A stretch of DNA of 64,000 nt from Streptoalloteichus hindustanus (GTDB lineage: Bacteria; Actinomycetota; Actinomycetes; Mycobacteriales; Pseudonocardiaceae): assembly GCF_900129375.1 (NCBI RefSeq), contig NZ_FQVN01000001.1:620001-684000 (forward strand), in the 5' to 3' direction. Of the stretch, positions 17,888-26,688 are shown piece after piece. The notes under the pieces were generated by a model, which saw nothing but the letters and a program-made list of their open reading frames with translations, was not told where the DNA came from and made no database searches. The translations under genes and the position numbers were made by a program. The first letter of the stretch is position 1, and the number at the start of each line of letters is the position of its first letter.

Positions 17888-17987
17888 GAAGGCAGGTGCG
17901 CCCGGTCTTCCACCTCGGACGATCCCTCGCCCGGGTCGACCGGCGGCGCCTGGACAGCCGTTCTGCGGCGACGAGACGGAAGGGCCG

Positions 17988-18989
17988 ATGGTGACTGGCG
18001 AGATCCGGGACCTGATCGTGGTGGGCTCGGGGCCGGCCGGCTACACCGCAGCGGTGTACGCCGCCCGTGCTCAGCTGCGTCCGCTGGTGTTCGAGGGCAC
18101 CCAGTACGGCGGCGCGTTGATGACCACCACCGAGGTGGAGAACTACCCGGGCTTCCGCGAGGGGATCATGGGCCCGGAGCTCATGGAGCACATGCGGGCC
18201 CAGGCGGAGCGGTTCGGCGCCGAGCTGCGCGCCGAGGACGTCGAGGCGCTCGACCTCGCCGGCCCGGTCAAGAAGGTCACCGTGAACGGCGTCGAGCACC
18301 AGGCGCGCGCGGTCGTCCTCGCGATGGGGGCCGCGCCCCGCTACCTGCACGTCCCCGGTGAGCAGGAGCTGCTCGGCCGGGGCGTGTCGGCCTGCGCGAC
18401 CTGCGACGGCTTCTTCTTCCGCGACCAGGACATCGCGGTGGTCGGCGGTGGCGACTCGGCGATGGAGGAGGCCACCTTCCTCACCCGGTTCGCCCGCTCG
18501 GTCACCATCGTCCACCGGCGGGACGACTTCCGCGCCTCCCGGATCATGCTGGAGCGCGCCCAGGCCAACGAGAAGATCCGTTGGGCGACGAACACCGTGG
18601 TCACCGAGGTGCTCGGCGACGGGACGGTGTCGGGCGTGAAGGTGCGCGACACCAGGACCGGCGAGGAGTCCACCCTCGACGTGACCGGCCTGTTCGTGGC
18701 CATCGGCCACGACCCCCGCAGCGAGCTGGTGCGGGGCCAGGTGGACACCGACGCCGAGGGCTACGTCCAGGTCGAGCACCCGAGCACCCGGACGAACCTG
18801 TCGGGTGTGTTCGCCGCCGGCGACCTCGTGGACCGCAACTACCGGCAGGCCATCACCGCGGCCGGCTCCGGCTGCTCGGCGGCGATCGACGCGGAGCGCT
18901 GGCTGGCCGAGCACCCGGTCTCCACGGAGCAGGTGGGCGGCGGGTACGGGCACGCCGCCGACGCGGTCGAGGCCACGGCCGCGAAGTGA
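17988..18989 (+). CDS. trxB: Thioredoxin-disulfide reductase
   Basis: 333 aa NADPH-dependent flavoenzyme that reduces thioredoxin. It has the FAD dinucleotide-binding motif [16 protein letters not shown] (about residue 12), the redox-active CATC pair within CATCDGFF (about 140), the NADPH site [12 protein letters not shown] and the C-terminal FAD motif [11 protein letters not shown]. The ATG at 17988 is preceded by GACGGAAGGG. The partner thioredoxin gene that normally follows (trxA/trxC) is missing here; a terminator comes immediately after. Confidence 0.96.
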   Translation: MVTGEIRDLIVVGSGPAGYTAAVYAARAQLRPLVFEGTQYGGALMTTTEVENYPGFREGIMGPELMEHMRAQAERFGAELRAEDVEALDLAGPVKKVTVNGVEHQARAVVLAMGAAPRYLHVPGEQELLGRGVSACATCDGFFFRDQDIAVVGGGDSAMEEATFLTRFARSVTIVHRRDDFRASRIMLERAQANEKIRWATNTVVTEVLGDGTVSGVKVRDTRTGEESTLDVTGLFVAIGHDPRSELVRGQVDTDAEGYVQVEHPSTRTNLSGVFAAGDLVDRNYRQAITAAGSGCSAAIDAERWLAEHPVSTEQVGGGYGHAADAVEATAAK

Positions 18990-18995
18990 CCCGCA

Positions 18996-19034
18996 GGGGG
19001 TGGCCGTCACGGGTGGACCGTGGCGGCCACCCCC
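18996..19034 (+). terminator. Terminator of trxB
   Basis: An 11-bp perfect stem (GGGGGTGGCCG with CGGCCACCCCC) and a 17-nt loop, starting 7 nt after the trxB stop codon. The remaining gap to cwlM (19035-19313) contains no recognisable gene. CACAATAGGAC near 19255 is a weak promoter-like sequence for cwlM. Confidence 0.75.
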
Positions 19035-19313
19035 GTTCTCGCTGGTGGGAACGGCCGCTCGGACCGCGCTGCCGGCGAACCGGGCCGACGCGCGGTACGG
19101 GGTCCCCTGACGGCGGGCAACACCGCGGCGGTCTCTGCGTCCTGTAGTGAGAAGGGCCCGCCACCGGGTCTTGCGGTAACTCCAACGGGTACATCTGCGT
19201 GGCCGAGCGACCGCAACCCGTAGCCCCGCAGGGGCCGTCCGCGGCGGCAGGGCACAATAGGACGGCACGTTCCGCGCCGGATCCCGCCGGCGCCCGATAC
19301 GAGCGAGGGGTGC

Positions 19314-20462
19314 ATGCAGCTGCTCCGCCGCGGTGACACCGGCCCGGCCGTTGCCGAGATCAGGGCCACCCTCGTGTCGCTGGGGCTCCTCCCGCCGACC
19401 AACGGGCAGCACCACGGCCCCGCGGTGTTCGACGTCGCCACCGAGCAGGCGGTCCGGGCGTTCCAGCAGCAACGCGGCATGATCACCGACGGGATCGTCG
19501 GTCCGGCCACGTACAACGCGCTGGCCGGCGCCCGCTGGCGGCTGGGCGACCGCAACCTCGCCTACCTGGTGTCGCAGCCGATCACCGGGGACGACGTCTT
19601 CGCGCTCCAGGAGCGGTTGCTGGAGCTGGGCTACGACGCCGGACGGCCCGACGGGGTGTTCGGCAAGCAGACCGAGCTCGCGCTCCGCAGCTTCCAGCGC
19701 GACTACGGCCTCGGCGTCGACGGCATGTGCGGCCCGGCGACCCTGCGCGCGTTGCGCCAGCTCGCGCCGAAGGTCCGGGGCGGTCGGCCCGTGTTCCTGC
19801 GCGAGCAGGAGCGGGTGCGGATGGCCGGGCCCCGCCTGCGGGGCAAGCGCATCGTGATCGACGCCGGGCACGGTGGTCGCGACCGGGGCGTGCTGGTCGC
19901 CGGCGCCTCCGAGGCCGACCTGATGTGGGACCTGGCCCGCCGGCTGGAGGGCCGGATGGTGGCCACCGGCATGGAGGCCCTGCTCTCGCGCGGGCCGGAC
20001 GTCTGCCCGGCCGAGGCCGAGCGCGCACAGTTCGCGAACAACGCCGGCGCCGACCTGTTCCTGTCCCTGCACGTGGACGCGAACCCGTCCGGTCTGGCCC
20101 AGGGCGTGGCCAGCTTCCACTTCGGCACGGGCAACGGCCCGACGTCGACGGTGGGGGAGGCGCTGGCCGGGTTCATCCAGCGGGAGCTGGTCGCGCGCAC
20201 CGGGATGCTCGACTGCCGCATCCACCCGAAGACGTGGGACACCCTGCGGCTGACGCGGTGCCCGGCGGTGCGGGTCGAGGTCGGCTACCTGACCAACCCG
20301 GACGACCGGCGGCGGCTGCTCGACCCGACGTTCCGGGACATCGTGGCCGAGGGCATCCTGGTCGCGGTGAAGCGGCTCTACCTGCTCGGCAAGGACGACC
20401 AGCCGACCGGCACCTTCACCTTCGACGACCTGCTCCGGTACGAGCTGGCCAAGGCGGAGTGA
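19314..20462 (+). CDS. cwlM: N-acetylmuramoyl-L-alanine amidase homologue CwlM
   Basis: 382 aa with no signal peptide. Two peptidoglycan-binding domains of the PG_binding_1 type (about 5-62 and 82-140, each ending in D-G-x-x-GP-ATxxAL) precede an Amidase_3 domain (about 177-350). The metal-ligand motifs DAGHGG, EADLMW and SLHVDAN are intact, and EVGYLTN is at the end. In mycobacteria the cytoplasmic CwlM is phosphorylated by PknB and activates MurA, and also interacts with MurJ and FhaA. The absence of a signal sequence fits that regulatory role, which is inferred here. Confidence 0.9.
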   Translation: MQLLRRGDTGPAVAEIRATLVSLGLLPPTNGQHHGPAVFDVATEQAVRAFQQQRGMITDGIVGPATYNALAGARWRLGDRNLAYLVSQPITGDDVFALQERLLELGYDAGRPDGVFGKQTELALRSFQRDYGLGVDGMCGPATLRALRQLAPKVRGGRPVFLREQERVRMAGPRLRGKRIVIDAGHGGRDRGVLVAGASEADLMWDLARRLEGRMVATGMEALLSRGPDVCPAEAERAQFANNAGADLFLSLHVDANPSGLAQGVASFHFGTGNGPTSTVGEALAGFIQRELVARTGMLDCRIHPKTWDTLRLTRCPAVRVEVGYLTNPDDRRRLLDPTFRDIVAEGILVAVKRLYLLGKDDQPTGTFTFDDLLRYELAKAE

Positions 20463-20482
20463 GAGGCGGAACCAGGACGTTC

Positions 20483-20515
20483 GCGGGGCCGTCAGCCTTC
20501 GGGCGACGGCCCCGC
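20483..20515 (+). terminator. Terminator of cwlM
   Basis: An 11-bp stem (GCGGGGCCGTC / GACGGCCCCGC) with an 11-nt loop, 20 nt after the stop codon. Confidence 0.75.
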
Positions 20516-20556
20516 GCCGCTGTCTCCCCGGCATGTTCGCGGCGCCTTCCGCGCTG

Positions 20557-20611
20557 GCTGTTCAGGTGAGGGCCGACGAGCTCACGGTTCGTGGCGAGAT
20601 CACTGAACAGC
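20557..20611. repeat. Inverted repeats in the cwlM-GNAT convergent gap
   Basis: The arms GCTGTTCAG and CTGAACAGC (extended by TGA/TCA past a bulged G) enclose about 30 nt. Further on, 20756-20767 is a perfect 12-nt palindrome TTTGTCGACAAA. The convergent gap 20463-20794 shows no supportable gene; a 66-codon frame there has no family features. The role is unknown. Confidence 0.4.
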
Positions 20612-20794
20612 GGCCCTGAGAGGCCCGGAGCCGCACGTCTGTCGGCCCGCGCGGATCTTTCCCAGATCACTTCACCCCGGGCTGCCGACGGGGCACTCAG
20701 CGCCTCACAAGTGCTTGTTGCGTGGATCGAGGGGCACGCGGTCACCACAGGACGCTTTGTCGACAAATCGACCGAGGGTCAGCTCGACTGAGGA

Positions 20795-21421
20795 TCAGCG
20801 GGGGATGGCCGGGGTCACCTGACCGATGGTGACCGTGCCGAGCAGGCGCTCCAGCGCGGCCTCCACGTCTTCCTTCCACGACAGCGCCGTGCGCAGCTCC
20901 AGTCGCAGCCGGGGCCACCGGGGGTGCGGGCGCACCGTCTTGAACCCGACCCGGAGCAGGAAGTCCGCGGGGATGACGCAGGTGCTGTCGGCGTCGGCCC
21001 TGGCGTCGCCGAACGCCTCGATCGCCTTCACGCCGCGGCGGGTGAGGTCCTTGGCCACCGCCTGGACCAGCATCCGGCCGAGACCGCCGCCGGCGAACTC
21101 CGGCAGCACGTGCAACGCGGTCAACAGGACCGCGTCCGGGCTGACCGGGGCGGTCGGGAAGGCGGCGGACCTGGGCACCGCGGCCGGAGGGGCGTAGAGG
21201 GCGTAGCCGGCGGGTACGCCGTCGGCGTAGACGACGCGCCCGCAGGAACCCCACTCGAGCAGGACGCTGGAGACCCAGGCCTCCTTCTCCAGCTCGGTCT
21301 GCCCGAACTCCTCGGCCTGCTCCCGCAGGTGCGGCGCGAGCTCCCAGAACACACAGCCCCGACACCGTCGGGGAAGGTGGTCGAGGTTGTCCAGCGTGAC
21401 GCCAATGACGCGTCGCGACAC
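20795..21421 (-). CDS. GNAT-family N-acetyltransferase
   Basis: 208 aa. The N-terminal part holds CRGCVFWEL, a conserved actinobacterial lead-in, followed by a GNAT core with HVLPEFAGGGLGRMLVQAVA (acetyl-CoA pyrophosphate loop, about 103-122) and a typical C-terminal strand FLLRVGFKTVRPHP. GNAT enzymes transfer acetyl groups from acetyl-CoA to amines or proteins; the substrate is unknown. An acetyltransferase gene at this place between cwlM and parB is conserved in many actinomycetes. The GTG at 21421 is the outermost plausible start. Confidence 0.82.
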   Translation of the reverse strand: MSRRVIGVTLDNLDHLPRRCRGCVFWELAPHLREQAEEFGQTELEKEAWVSSVLLEWGSCGRVVYADGVPAGYALYAPPAAVPRSAAFPTAPVSPDAVLLTALHVLPEFAGGGLGRMLVQAVAKDLTRRGVKAIEAFGDARADADSTCVIPADFLLRVGFKTVRPHPRWPRLRLELRTALSWKEDVEAALERLLGTVTIGQVTPAIPR

Positions 21422-21525
21422 CTGACCTCCCGCGGACCGCGGCGTCCACCGACGTGGACGCAGATCAAGAATGGGCGGGTGTGCGCTTCCCCGGGAAGTC
21501 TCCCGCCCGGTTCGGCCACGCCCCG

Positions 21526-21531
21526 TACACT
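21526..21531 (+). promoter_or_regulatory. -10 element for the aminotransferase gene
   Basis: TACACT lies 54 nt before the ATG at 21586, in the divergent gap with the GNAT gene. No clear -35 is seen. Confidence 0.35.
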
Positions 21532-21585
21532 CGGCCGATCAGCCGGAACCCGTCCTGACGGAGGACCGACGCTCGGAGCGGCACC

Positions 21586-22938
21586 ATGAACCTACCCGGA
21601 GCGCAGCCCACCCGCCAACACCACGCCGGCGACGCCCCGACGGGCCGCAGCCTCGACCCGCACCGGCAACGGTACGCCCAGCGGGCGGCGGGGATGCGGG
21701 CCTCGGAGGTCCGGGCGCTGTTCGCGGTGGCCAGCCGTCCCGAGGTGGTCTCCCTGGCCGGGGGGATGCCGAACCTGGCCGCCCTGCCCCTCGACGCGCT
21801 GGCCGAGGACGTGGCGCGGTTGGTGGCCGCCGAGGGGCAGACGGTGCTGCAGTACGGCTCCGCGCAGGGCCTGCCGGCGTTGCGGGAGCAGATCTGCGAG
21901 GTCATGTCCCTGGAGGGCATCTCGGCACACCCGGACGACGTCGTGGTGACCGTCGGCTCGCAGATGGCGCTGGACATGGTCACCCGGGTGTTCTGCGACC
22001 CCGGGGACGTCGTGCTCGCCGAGGCACCGTCCTACGTGGGCGCGTTGAGCACCTTCTCCGCGTACCAGGCGGAGGTCGTCCACGTCGGGATGGACGACGA
22101 GGGCCTGGTGCCGGAGGCGCTGCGGCAGGTGCTCGGCGCGTTGTCCGCCCAGGGCCGCCGGGTGAAGTTCCTCTACACGATCCCGAACTTCCACAACCCC
22201 GCCGGCGTCACGCTCGCCGAGCGGCGGCGGGCCGAGGTGCTGGAGATCTGCGCCCGGCACGACGTGCTGGTGGTGGAGGACAACCCGTACGGCCTGCTGG
22301 GCTTCGGCGACCAGACCCACCCCGCGCTGCGGTCGACCGAGCCGGACAACGTGGTCTACCTGGGCTCGTTCTCCAAGACGTTCGCGTCGGGACTGCGGGT
22401 CGGCTGGGCGTTGGCGCCGCACGCGGTGCGGGAGAAGCTGGTCCTGGCCGCCGAGTCGGCCACCCTGTGCCCGCCGGCGTTCACCCAGGCCGTCGTGTCC
22501 CGCTTCCTGGCCCGCCACGACTGGCGGGGTCAGGTGAAGCAGTTCCGCGCGGCGTACCGGGAACGGCGCGACGCGATGGTGTCCGCTCTGGAGCAGCACC
22601 TGCCGGCCGGCTGCCGGTGGACCAGACCGGACGGGGGCTTCTACGTCTGGCTGACGGTGCCGGAGGGTGTGGACACCAGGGCCATGCTGCCCCGGGCCGT
22701 GACCGAGCGCGTCGCCTACGTTCCCGGCGCCGCCTTCTACGCGGACGGCCTGGGTTCGAGGCAGATGCGCCTGTCCTACTGCTACCCGACTCCGGAGCGG
22801 ATTCAGGAGGGTGTGCGGCGGCTGGCGGCGGTCCTGGAGGGGGAGCTGGACGTGCTCCGCACCTTCGGCGGACGCGGCTCGCCCGGGCGACATCCAGGTC
22901 TGGCCGGACCGCACTCGCCGTCCCCGGACACCGCGTAG
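21586..22938 (+). CDS. PLP-dependent aminotransferase, class I/II (2-aminoadipate/kynurenine type)
   Basis: 450 aa fold-type I aminotransferase. Visible elements are SLAGGMPNLAALPLDAL near the N-terminus, QYGSAQGLPALREQI, the cofactor-binding NPAGVTL and VVEDNPYG segments, and the PLP lysine in SFSKTFASGLRVGW (about residue 263). The C-terminal half ends in MRLSYCYPTPE. It lacks the GntR DNA-binding head of MocR regulators. It likely transaminates aromatic or branched/aminoadipate substrates; exact specificity is not readable. It is followed by the D-Ala-D-Ala ligase gene after 89 bp, possibly one transcript. Confidence 0.88.
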   Translation: MNLPGAQPTRQHHAGDAPTGRSLDPHRQRYAQRAAGMRASEVRALFAVASRPEVVSLAGGMPNLAALPLDALAEDVARLVAAEGQTVLQYGSAQGLPALREQICEVMSLEGISAHPDDVVVTVGSQMALDMVTRVFCDPGDVVLAEAPSYVGALSTFSAYQAEVVHVGMDDEGLVPEALRQVLGALSAQGRRVKFLYTIPNFHNPAGVTLAERRRAEVLEICARHDVLVVEDNPYGLLGFGDQTHPALRSTEPDNVVYLGSFSKTFASGLRVGWALAPHAVREKLVLAAESATLCPPAFTQAVVSRFLARHDWRGQVKQFRAAYRERRDAMVSALEQHLPAGCRWTRPDGGFYVWLTVPEGVDTRAMLPRAVTERVAYVPGAAFYADGLGSRQMRLSYCYPTPERIQEGVRRLAAVLEGELDVLRTFGGRGSPGRHPGLAGPHSPSPDTA

Positions 22939-23027
22939 TCGCGTCCGACAAGGTTCTCTTCGGACCCGCGGTGCCCGCGCTCGACGCGTCCACCCGGGGT
23001 TCGGCTCGTGGTGGGAGGAGTCGTCAG

Positions 23028-23984
23028 GTGCCCGATCGTTTCGTCGCCGTGCTCGCTGGTGGGCTGTCGCACGAGCGTGAGGTGTCGCTGCGCTCGGGGC
23101 GGCGACTGTCCGCCGCGCTGCGGTCCAGCGGCCTGTCGGTCGCGGAATGGGACGCCGACGGCCACCTGCTGGAGCGGCTCCGCGCGGAACGCCCCGACGC
23201 GGTGGTGATCGCCCTGCACGGGGGCGAGGGGGAGAACGGGTCGGTCCAGTCGGTGCTGGACGTGGTGGGGGTCCCCTACGTGGGCGCTGATCCCCGCGCG
23301 TGCCGACGGGCCTGGGACAAGCCCACCGCCAAGGCGGAGCTCGACCGGGTCGGGCTGAGCACCCCGGACTGGGTGGTGCTGCCGCACACCACGTTCCGCG
23401 AACTGGGCGCGCAGCCGGTCCTCGACGCCCTCGTCGAGCGGATGGGGCTGCCGCTGATGCTCAAGCCGGACCAGGGCGGCTCCGCTCTGGGCGCGCGGGT
23501 CGTGCGGGACGCCGCGGAGCTGCCGACGGCCGTGGTGGGCTGCCTGTCCTACGGCGACACCGTGCTGGTCGAACGCTTCGTCGAGGGTGTCGAGGTGGCC
23601 GTCGCGGTGGTGGAGGGCGAGGACGGCCCGCGGGCACTGCCGGCCGTGGAGATCTCCCCGGAAGGCGGGGTCTACGACTACGAGGCGCGCTATGTCGCCG
23701 GCCTGACCACCTACCACGCGCCGGCGCGGCTGGACGCGGCCGGGGCGCGGGCGGTGGGGGAACTCGCCGTCGCCGCTCATCGTCTGCTGGGGCTGCGGGA
23801 CATCTCGCGGACCGACGCCATCGTCAGCCCGGACGGGTCGGTGCACTTCCTGGAGGTCAACGTCTCGCCGGGGCTCACCGAGACCTCGTTGCTGCCGATG
23901 GCGTTCGAGGCGGCCGGCTCGTCGGTCGGCGAGGTGTACGCACAGCTCGTCGACCGTGCGATCGCTCGGGGATCTCGCCGCTGA
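23028..23984 (+). CDS. D-alanine--D-alanine ligase
   Basis: 318 aa ATP-grasp ligase joining two D-alanines for peptidoglycan. It contains the family signatures HGGEGENGS (about 62), LKPDQGGSALG (ATP loop), YDYEARY with the tyrosine linked to D-Ala rather than D-lactate specificity, and EVNVSPGLTETS at the active-site end. The GTG at 23028 has GGAGGAG 8 nt upstream. The parB-proximal position differs from the usual chromosomal ddl location, so this could be a second paralogue. It was chosen over a far longer open frame that runs antisense or out of frame through the aminotransferase. Confidence 0.88.
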   Translation: MPDRFVAVLAGGLSHEREVSLRSGRRLSAALRSSGLSVAEWDADGHLLERLRAERPDAVVIALHGGEGENGSVQSVLDVVGVPYVGADPRACRRAWDKPTAKAELDRVGLSTPDWVVLPHTTFRELGAQPVLDALVERMGLPLMLKPDQGGSALGARVVRDAAELPTAVVGCLSYGDTVLVERFVEGVEVAVAVVEGEDGPRALPAVEISPEGGVYDYEARYVAGLTTYHAPARLDAAGARAVGELAVAAHRLLGLRDISRTDAIVSPDGSVHFLEVNVSPGLTETSLLPMAFEAAGSSVGEVYAQLVDRAIARGSRR

Positions 23985-24057
23985 GTCCTCCGTCCCCGCC
24001 GTCTTTCCGCTCCCCGCGTCCATGCCGGGACACGTCGACGCACGCCGGCGAGTGGAG

Positions 24058-24184
24058 TTGTCCACAGCCAGTTGTCCACAGTCACCCGATTTTGTCCACA
24101 GGGCAGAGCGGGGTGCTTGGCCGGCCTGAACTGGGCCGATAGGCTGGAGCAGGGCTCGCCCCCCAGGGCGGGTGGGGGCTGTCC
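24058..24184 (+). repeat. Dispersed DnaA-box/promoter/GC-core element, copy 3
   Basis: Three TTGTCCACA boxes at 24058-24066, 24072-24080 and 24092-24100. The promoter has TTGGCC (24117-24122), 17 nt and TAGGCT (24140-24145). The 47-nt core is 24138-24184. It lies in the convergent gap between the ligase gene and parB. Confidence 0.85.
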
Positions 24185-24213
24185 GAAGTGAAGAGGCGCG
24201 GCCGGGAATGGCA

Positions 24214-24229
24214 TGTTTCCCGTGAAACA
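24214..24229. other. parS site 1 (ParB-binding centromere)
   Basis: TGTTTCCCGTGAAACA differs from the bacterial parS consensus TGTTTCACGTGAAACA at one central base. It is 30 bp beyond repeat copy 3 and about 450 bp from the parB stop codon. ParB loads here and spreads to segregate the origin region. Confidence 0.85.
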
Positions 24230-24230
24230 T

Positions 24231-24587
24231 CGCGCGAGCGGTGCCAGGATCGGCCGTCAGGGGCTTAGCCGGGGCCTGCCGTCAGCAGTGCGATCGTTCG
24301 AAATGCCGCCGACCCGCCTGACGCACGAAACGGCGAAGGTCTGACCTGCCGCCAGGACAGCCTCCAGGTCAGAAGTGTCTTCTGACCGGAGTGTGTCTTC
24401 GGCTCTTTGTCGATTCGTCGTCACCATCGGCAGCCCAGACGTCGGCAACGAAACCACACCCCGGCCCGCAGCTGACCACAACTGCGGCATTCGGGGTACG
24501 TGGTCCTCTGTGCGAAGGACCGCGGTGAATCGGCTCCTTCTGGAAGGTGCCGACGCGGGACACCGAGGGGAGTGCCGGAAAAAGAGG
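24231..24587. other. Gene-free, less GC-rich spacer downstream of parB
   Basis: No coding sequence can be supported in this part of the 23985-24673 gap. It contains a perfect 9-bp hairpin with a 3-nt loop at 24367-24387 (GGTCAGAAG / CTTCTGACC) and a smaller stem GGTCCT/AGGACC near 24505. Base composition is visibly more AT-rich than the flanking genes. It could carry an untranslated RNA or simply be spacer. Confidence 0.3.
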
Positions 24588-24620
24588 GGGCGGCTGGCTC
24601 CCTCGGAGAACCAGCCGCCC
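24588..24620 (-). terminator. Terminator of the rsmG-parA-parB operon
   Basis: A 10-bp stem (GGGCGGCTGG / CCAGCCGCCC). On the minus strand it is followed by CCTCTTTTTCC, a classical intrinsic terminator 50 nt after the parB stop codon. Confidence 0.85.
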
Positions 24621-24673
24621 AACTCAGATCGTCACCGTGACGAAACTCGGTGGGGTGGGAAGTACCCGCCCCG

Positions 24674-25660
24674 TCAGCCCCGTTCGGCGGTGCTGGGCGC
24701 CATCATCTGCACGATGCGCTCCAGATCGTCGACCGAACCGAACTCCACGACGATCCGTCCCTTCCGCCGGCCGAGCTCGACCTTGACCCGGGTGTCGAAC
24801 GCGTCCGAGAGCTTCTCGGCCAGGTCCTGGATGCCCGGCGCCTGCATCGGACGGCGAACCGCCGGCTTCGGCTTCGCCGGCTGCTCGCTCTTGGCGAGCA
24901 CGACCGCCTCCTCGGTGGCCCGGACCGACAGCCCCTCGGCCACGATGCGGGTGGCGAGCTCCTCCTGCGCGCCCGGCTCCTCCAGGCTCAGCAGGGCCCG
25001 CGCGTGCCCGGCGGAGAGCACCCCGGCCGCCACCCGCCGTTGCACGGGAAGCGGCAGCTTCAGCAGGCGGATGGTGTTGGTGATGACCGGGCGGCTGCGA
25101 CCGATGCGGCTGGCCAGTTCCTCGTGGGTGACCTCGAACTCCTCCAGCAGTTGCTGGTAGGCGGCCGCCTCCTCCAGCGGGTTGAGCTGCACCCGGTGGA
25201 TGTTCTCCAGCAACGCGTCCCGCAGCATGGCGTCGTCCGCGGTCTGCCGCACGATCGCCGGAATGCGCTCCAGCCCGGCCCGCTGGCTGGCCCGCCACCG
25301 GCGCTCGCCCATCACCAGCTCGTAGGAGTCCCGACCCAACTCCCGCACGACGATCGGCTGCATCAGCCCGAACTCGCGCACCGAGTGCTCCAGCTCGGCG
25401 AGGGCCTCCTCGTCGAAGACCTGACGCGGCTGCTTCGGGTTCGGCTGGATCGACCCGATGGGCACCTCGCGGTACACGGCACCGGCCACCCGCCCGGCCT
25501 CCACCGGAGCGTGCCCGTTCGGCACCGGCACCGCGCTCGCGCCGACCCCCGGGTCCCGCACCGCTCGGGTCCCGCCCAGCACCGCGGAGCCACCGGCCGA
25601 TGGCCCGCTCGGGATCAGGGCGGCCAGCCCACGACCGAGTCCTCCCTTGCGCTCGCTCAT
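24674..25660 (-). CDS. parB: Chromosome-partitioning protein ParB
   Basis: 328 aa. A variable head that starts [17 protein letters not shown] is followed by the N-terminal CTPase/ParB domain ([47 protein letters not shown], about 63-170). The helix-turn-helix parS-binding domain comes next ([21 protein letters not shown], about 180-200), then a C-terminal dimerisation domain. It binds parS and slides as a CTP-dependent clamp for origin segregation. Its start overlaps the parA stop by 4 nt. Confidence 0.97.
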   Translation of the reverse strand: MSERKGGLGRGLAALIPSGPSAGGSAVLGGTRAVRDPGVGASAVPVPNGHAPVEAGRVAGAVYREVPIGSIQPNPKQPRQVFDEEALAELEHSVREFGLMQPIVVRELGRDSYELVMGERRWRASQRAGLERIPAIVRQTADDAMLRDALLENIHRVQLNPLEEAAAYQQLLEEFEVTHEELASRIGRSRPVITNTIRLLKLPLPVQRRVAAGVLSAGHARALLSLEEPGAQEELATRIVAEGLSVRATEEAVVLAKSEQPAKPKPAVRRPMQAPGIQDLAEKLSDAFDTRVKVELGRRKGRIVVEFGSVDDLERIVQMMAPSTAERG

Positions 25661-26688
25661 GACATCTCCTCCTGCGCACCGCGCTCAGCCAGTTCACGAG
25701 CCGCGTCGAGGTAACTCATCGCCCCACGCGACCCCGGGTCGTAGGTCAACACCGTCTGCCCGTAGCCGGGCGCCTCGGAGACCTTCACGCTGCGCGGGAT
25801 CACGGTGCGCAGCACCAGGTCGCCGAAGTGGCCACGCACCTCGCTGGTCACCTGGTCGGCCAGCTTCGTGCGGCCGTCGTACATCGTGAGCAGGATCGTC
25901 GAGACGTTGAGCACCGGGTTGAGGTGGCTCTGCACCAACTCGATGTTGCGCAGCAGCTGGCTCAACCCCTCCAGCGCGTAGTACTCGCACTGGATCGGGA
26001 TCAGCACCTCCTGCGCCGCCACCATCGCGTTCACCGTGAGCAGGCCGAGCGACGGCGGGCAGTCGATGAAGACGTAGTCGGGGTTGAGCTGGTCGAGCGC
26101 CTCGCTCGTCAGCGCCTCCTTCAACCGCGACTCCCGGGCCACCATCGAGACCAGCTCGATCTCGGCGCCGGCGAGGTCGATGGTCGCCGGAACGCACAGC
26201 AGGTTCGGCGTCTGGGTGCTCACGGCCGCGGCCTCGCCCAGCGAGAGCTCACCGATGAGCACCTCGTAGACCGACGGCGTCCCGGAGCGGTGGTCCACAC
26301 CGAGCGCGGTGCTCGCGTTGCCCTGCGGATCCAGGTCGATCACGAGCACCTTGAGCCCGTGCAGGGCGAGGCCGGCGGCCAGGTTCACCGTGGTCGTGGT
26401 CTTGCCGACGCCGCCCTTCTGGTTGGCCACCGTGAGCACACGGCGCCGGGTCGGGCGGGGGAGTCGCAGCGAATGGGGGTGCAGGACACGGGTTGCCCGC
26501 TCGGCTTCCTCGGCGATCGGCGTCCACACGGCGCTCTCCTCGGGGGTCTGCTGCTGGGTGGTCGGGCGGAGCACCTCACCGGCACGCGAGGCGCCCCGCA
26601 GGTGCTCGGTGGGGGTCGATGTCGACGCTGTTCCACGTGAAACACGCGCCGGTGCGGTCTCTGGCTGCGACTCCCGGTACACGCTCAC
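25657..26688 (-). CDS. parA: Chromosome-partitioning ATPase ParA
   Basis: 343 aa Walker-type ATPase. A disordered head of about 80 residues is followed by [16 protein letters not shown] (deviant Walker A with the signature lysine), [12 protein letters not shown] (A') and [12 protein letters not shown] (Walker B). It works with ParB to pull duplicated origins apart. A parS site is embedded in the coding sequence for residues 15-20 (26629-26644). The GTG start overlaps rsmG by 4 nt, giving an rsmG-parA-parB operon. Confidence 0.97.
   Translation of the reverse strand: MSVYRESQPETAPARVSRGTASTSTPTEHLRGASRAGEVLRPTTQQQTPEESAVWTPIAEEAERATRVLHPHSLRLPRPTRRRVLTVANQKGGVGKTTTTVNLAAGLALHGLKVLVIDLDPQGNASTALGVDHRSGTPSVYEVLIGELSLGEAAAVSTQTPNLLCVPATIDLAGAEIELVSMVARESRLKEALTSEALDQLNPDYVFIDCPPSLGLLTVNAMVAAQEVLIPIQCEYYALEGLSQLLRNIELVQSHLNPVLNVSTILLTMYDGRTKLADQVTSEVRGHFGDLVLRTVIPRSVKVSEAPGYGQTVLTYDPGSRGAMSYLDAARELAERGAQEEMS
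26629..26644. other. parS site 2, inside parA
   Basis: TGTTCCACGTGAAACA is one base off the palindromic parS consensus, located in the 5' coding region of parA. ParB bound here could also repress the operon. Confidence 0.85.

Noticed and set aside
20591-20791. 66-codon open frame between cwlM and the GNAT gene
   Set aside because: No ribosome-binding site, no family features, and it overlaps the inverted repeat.
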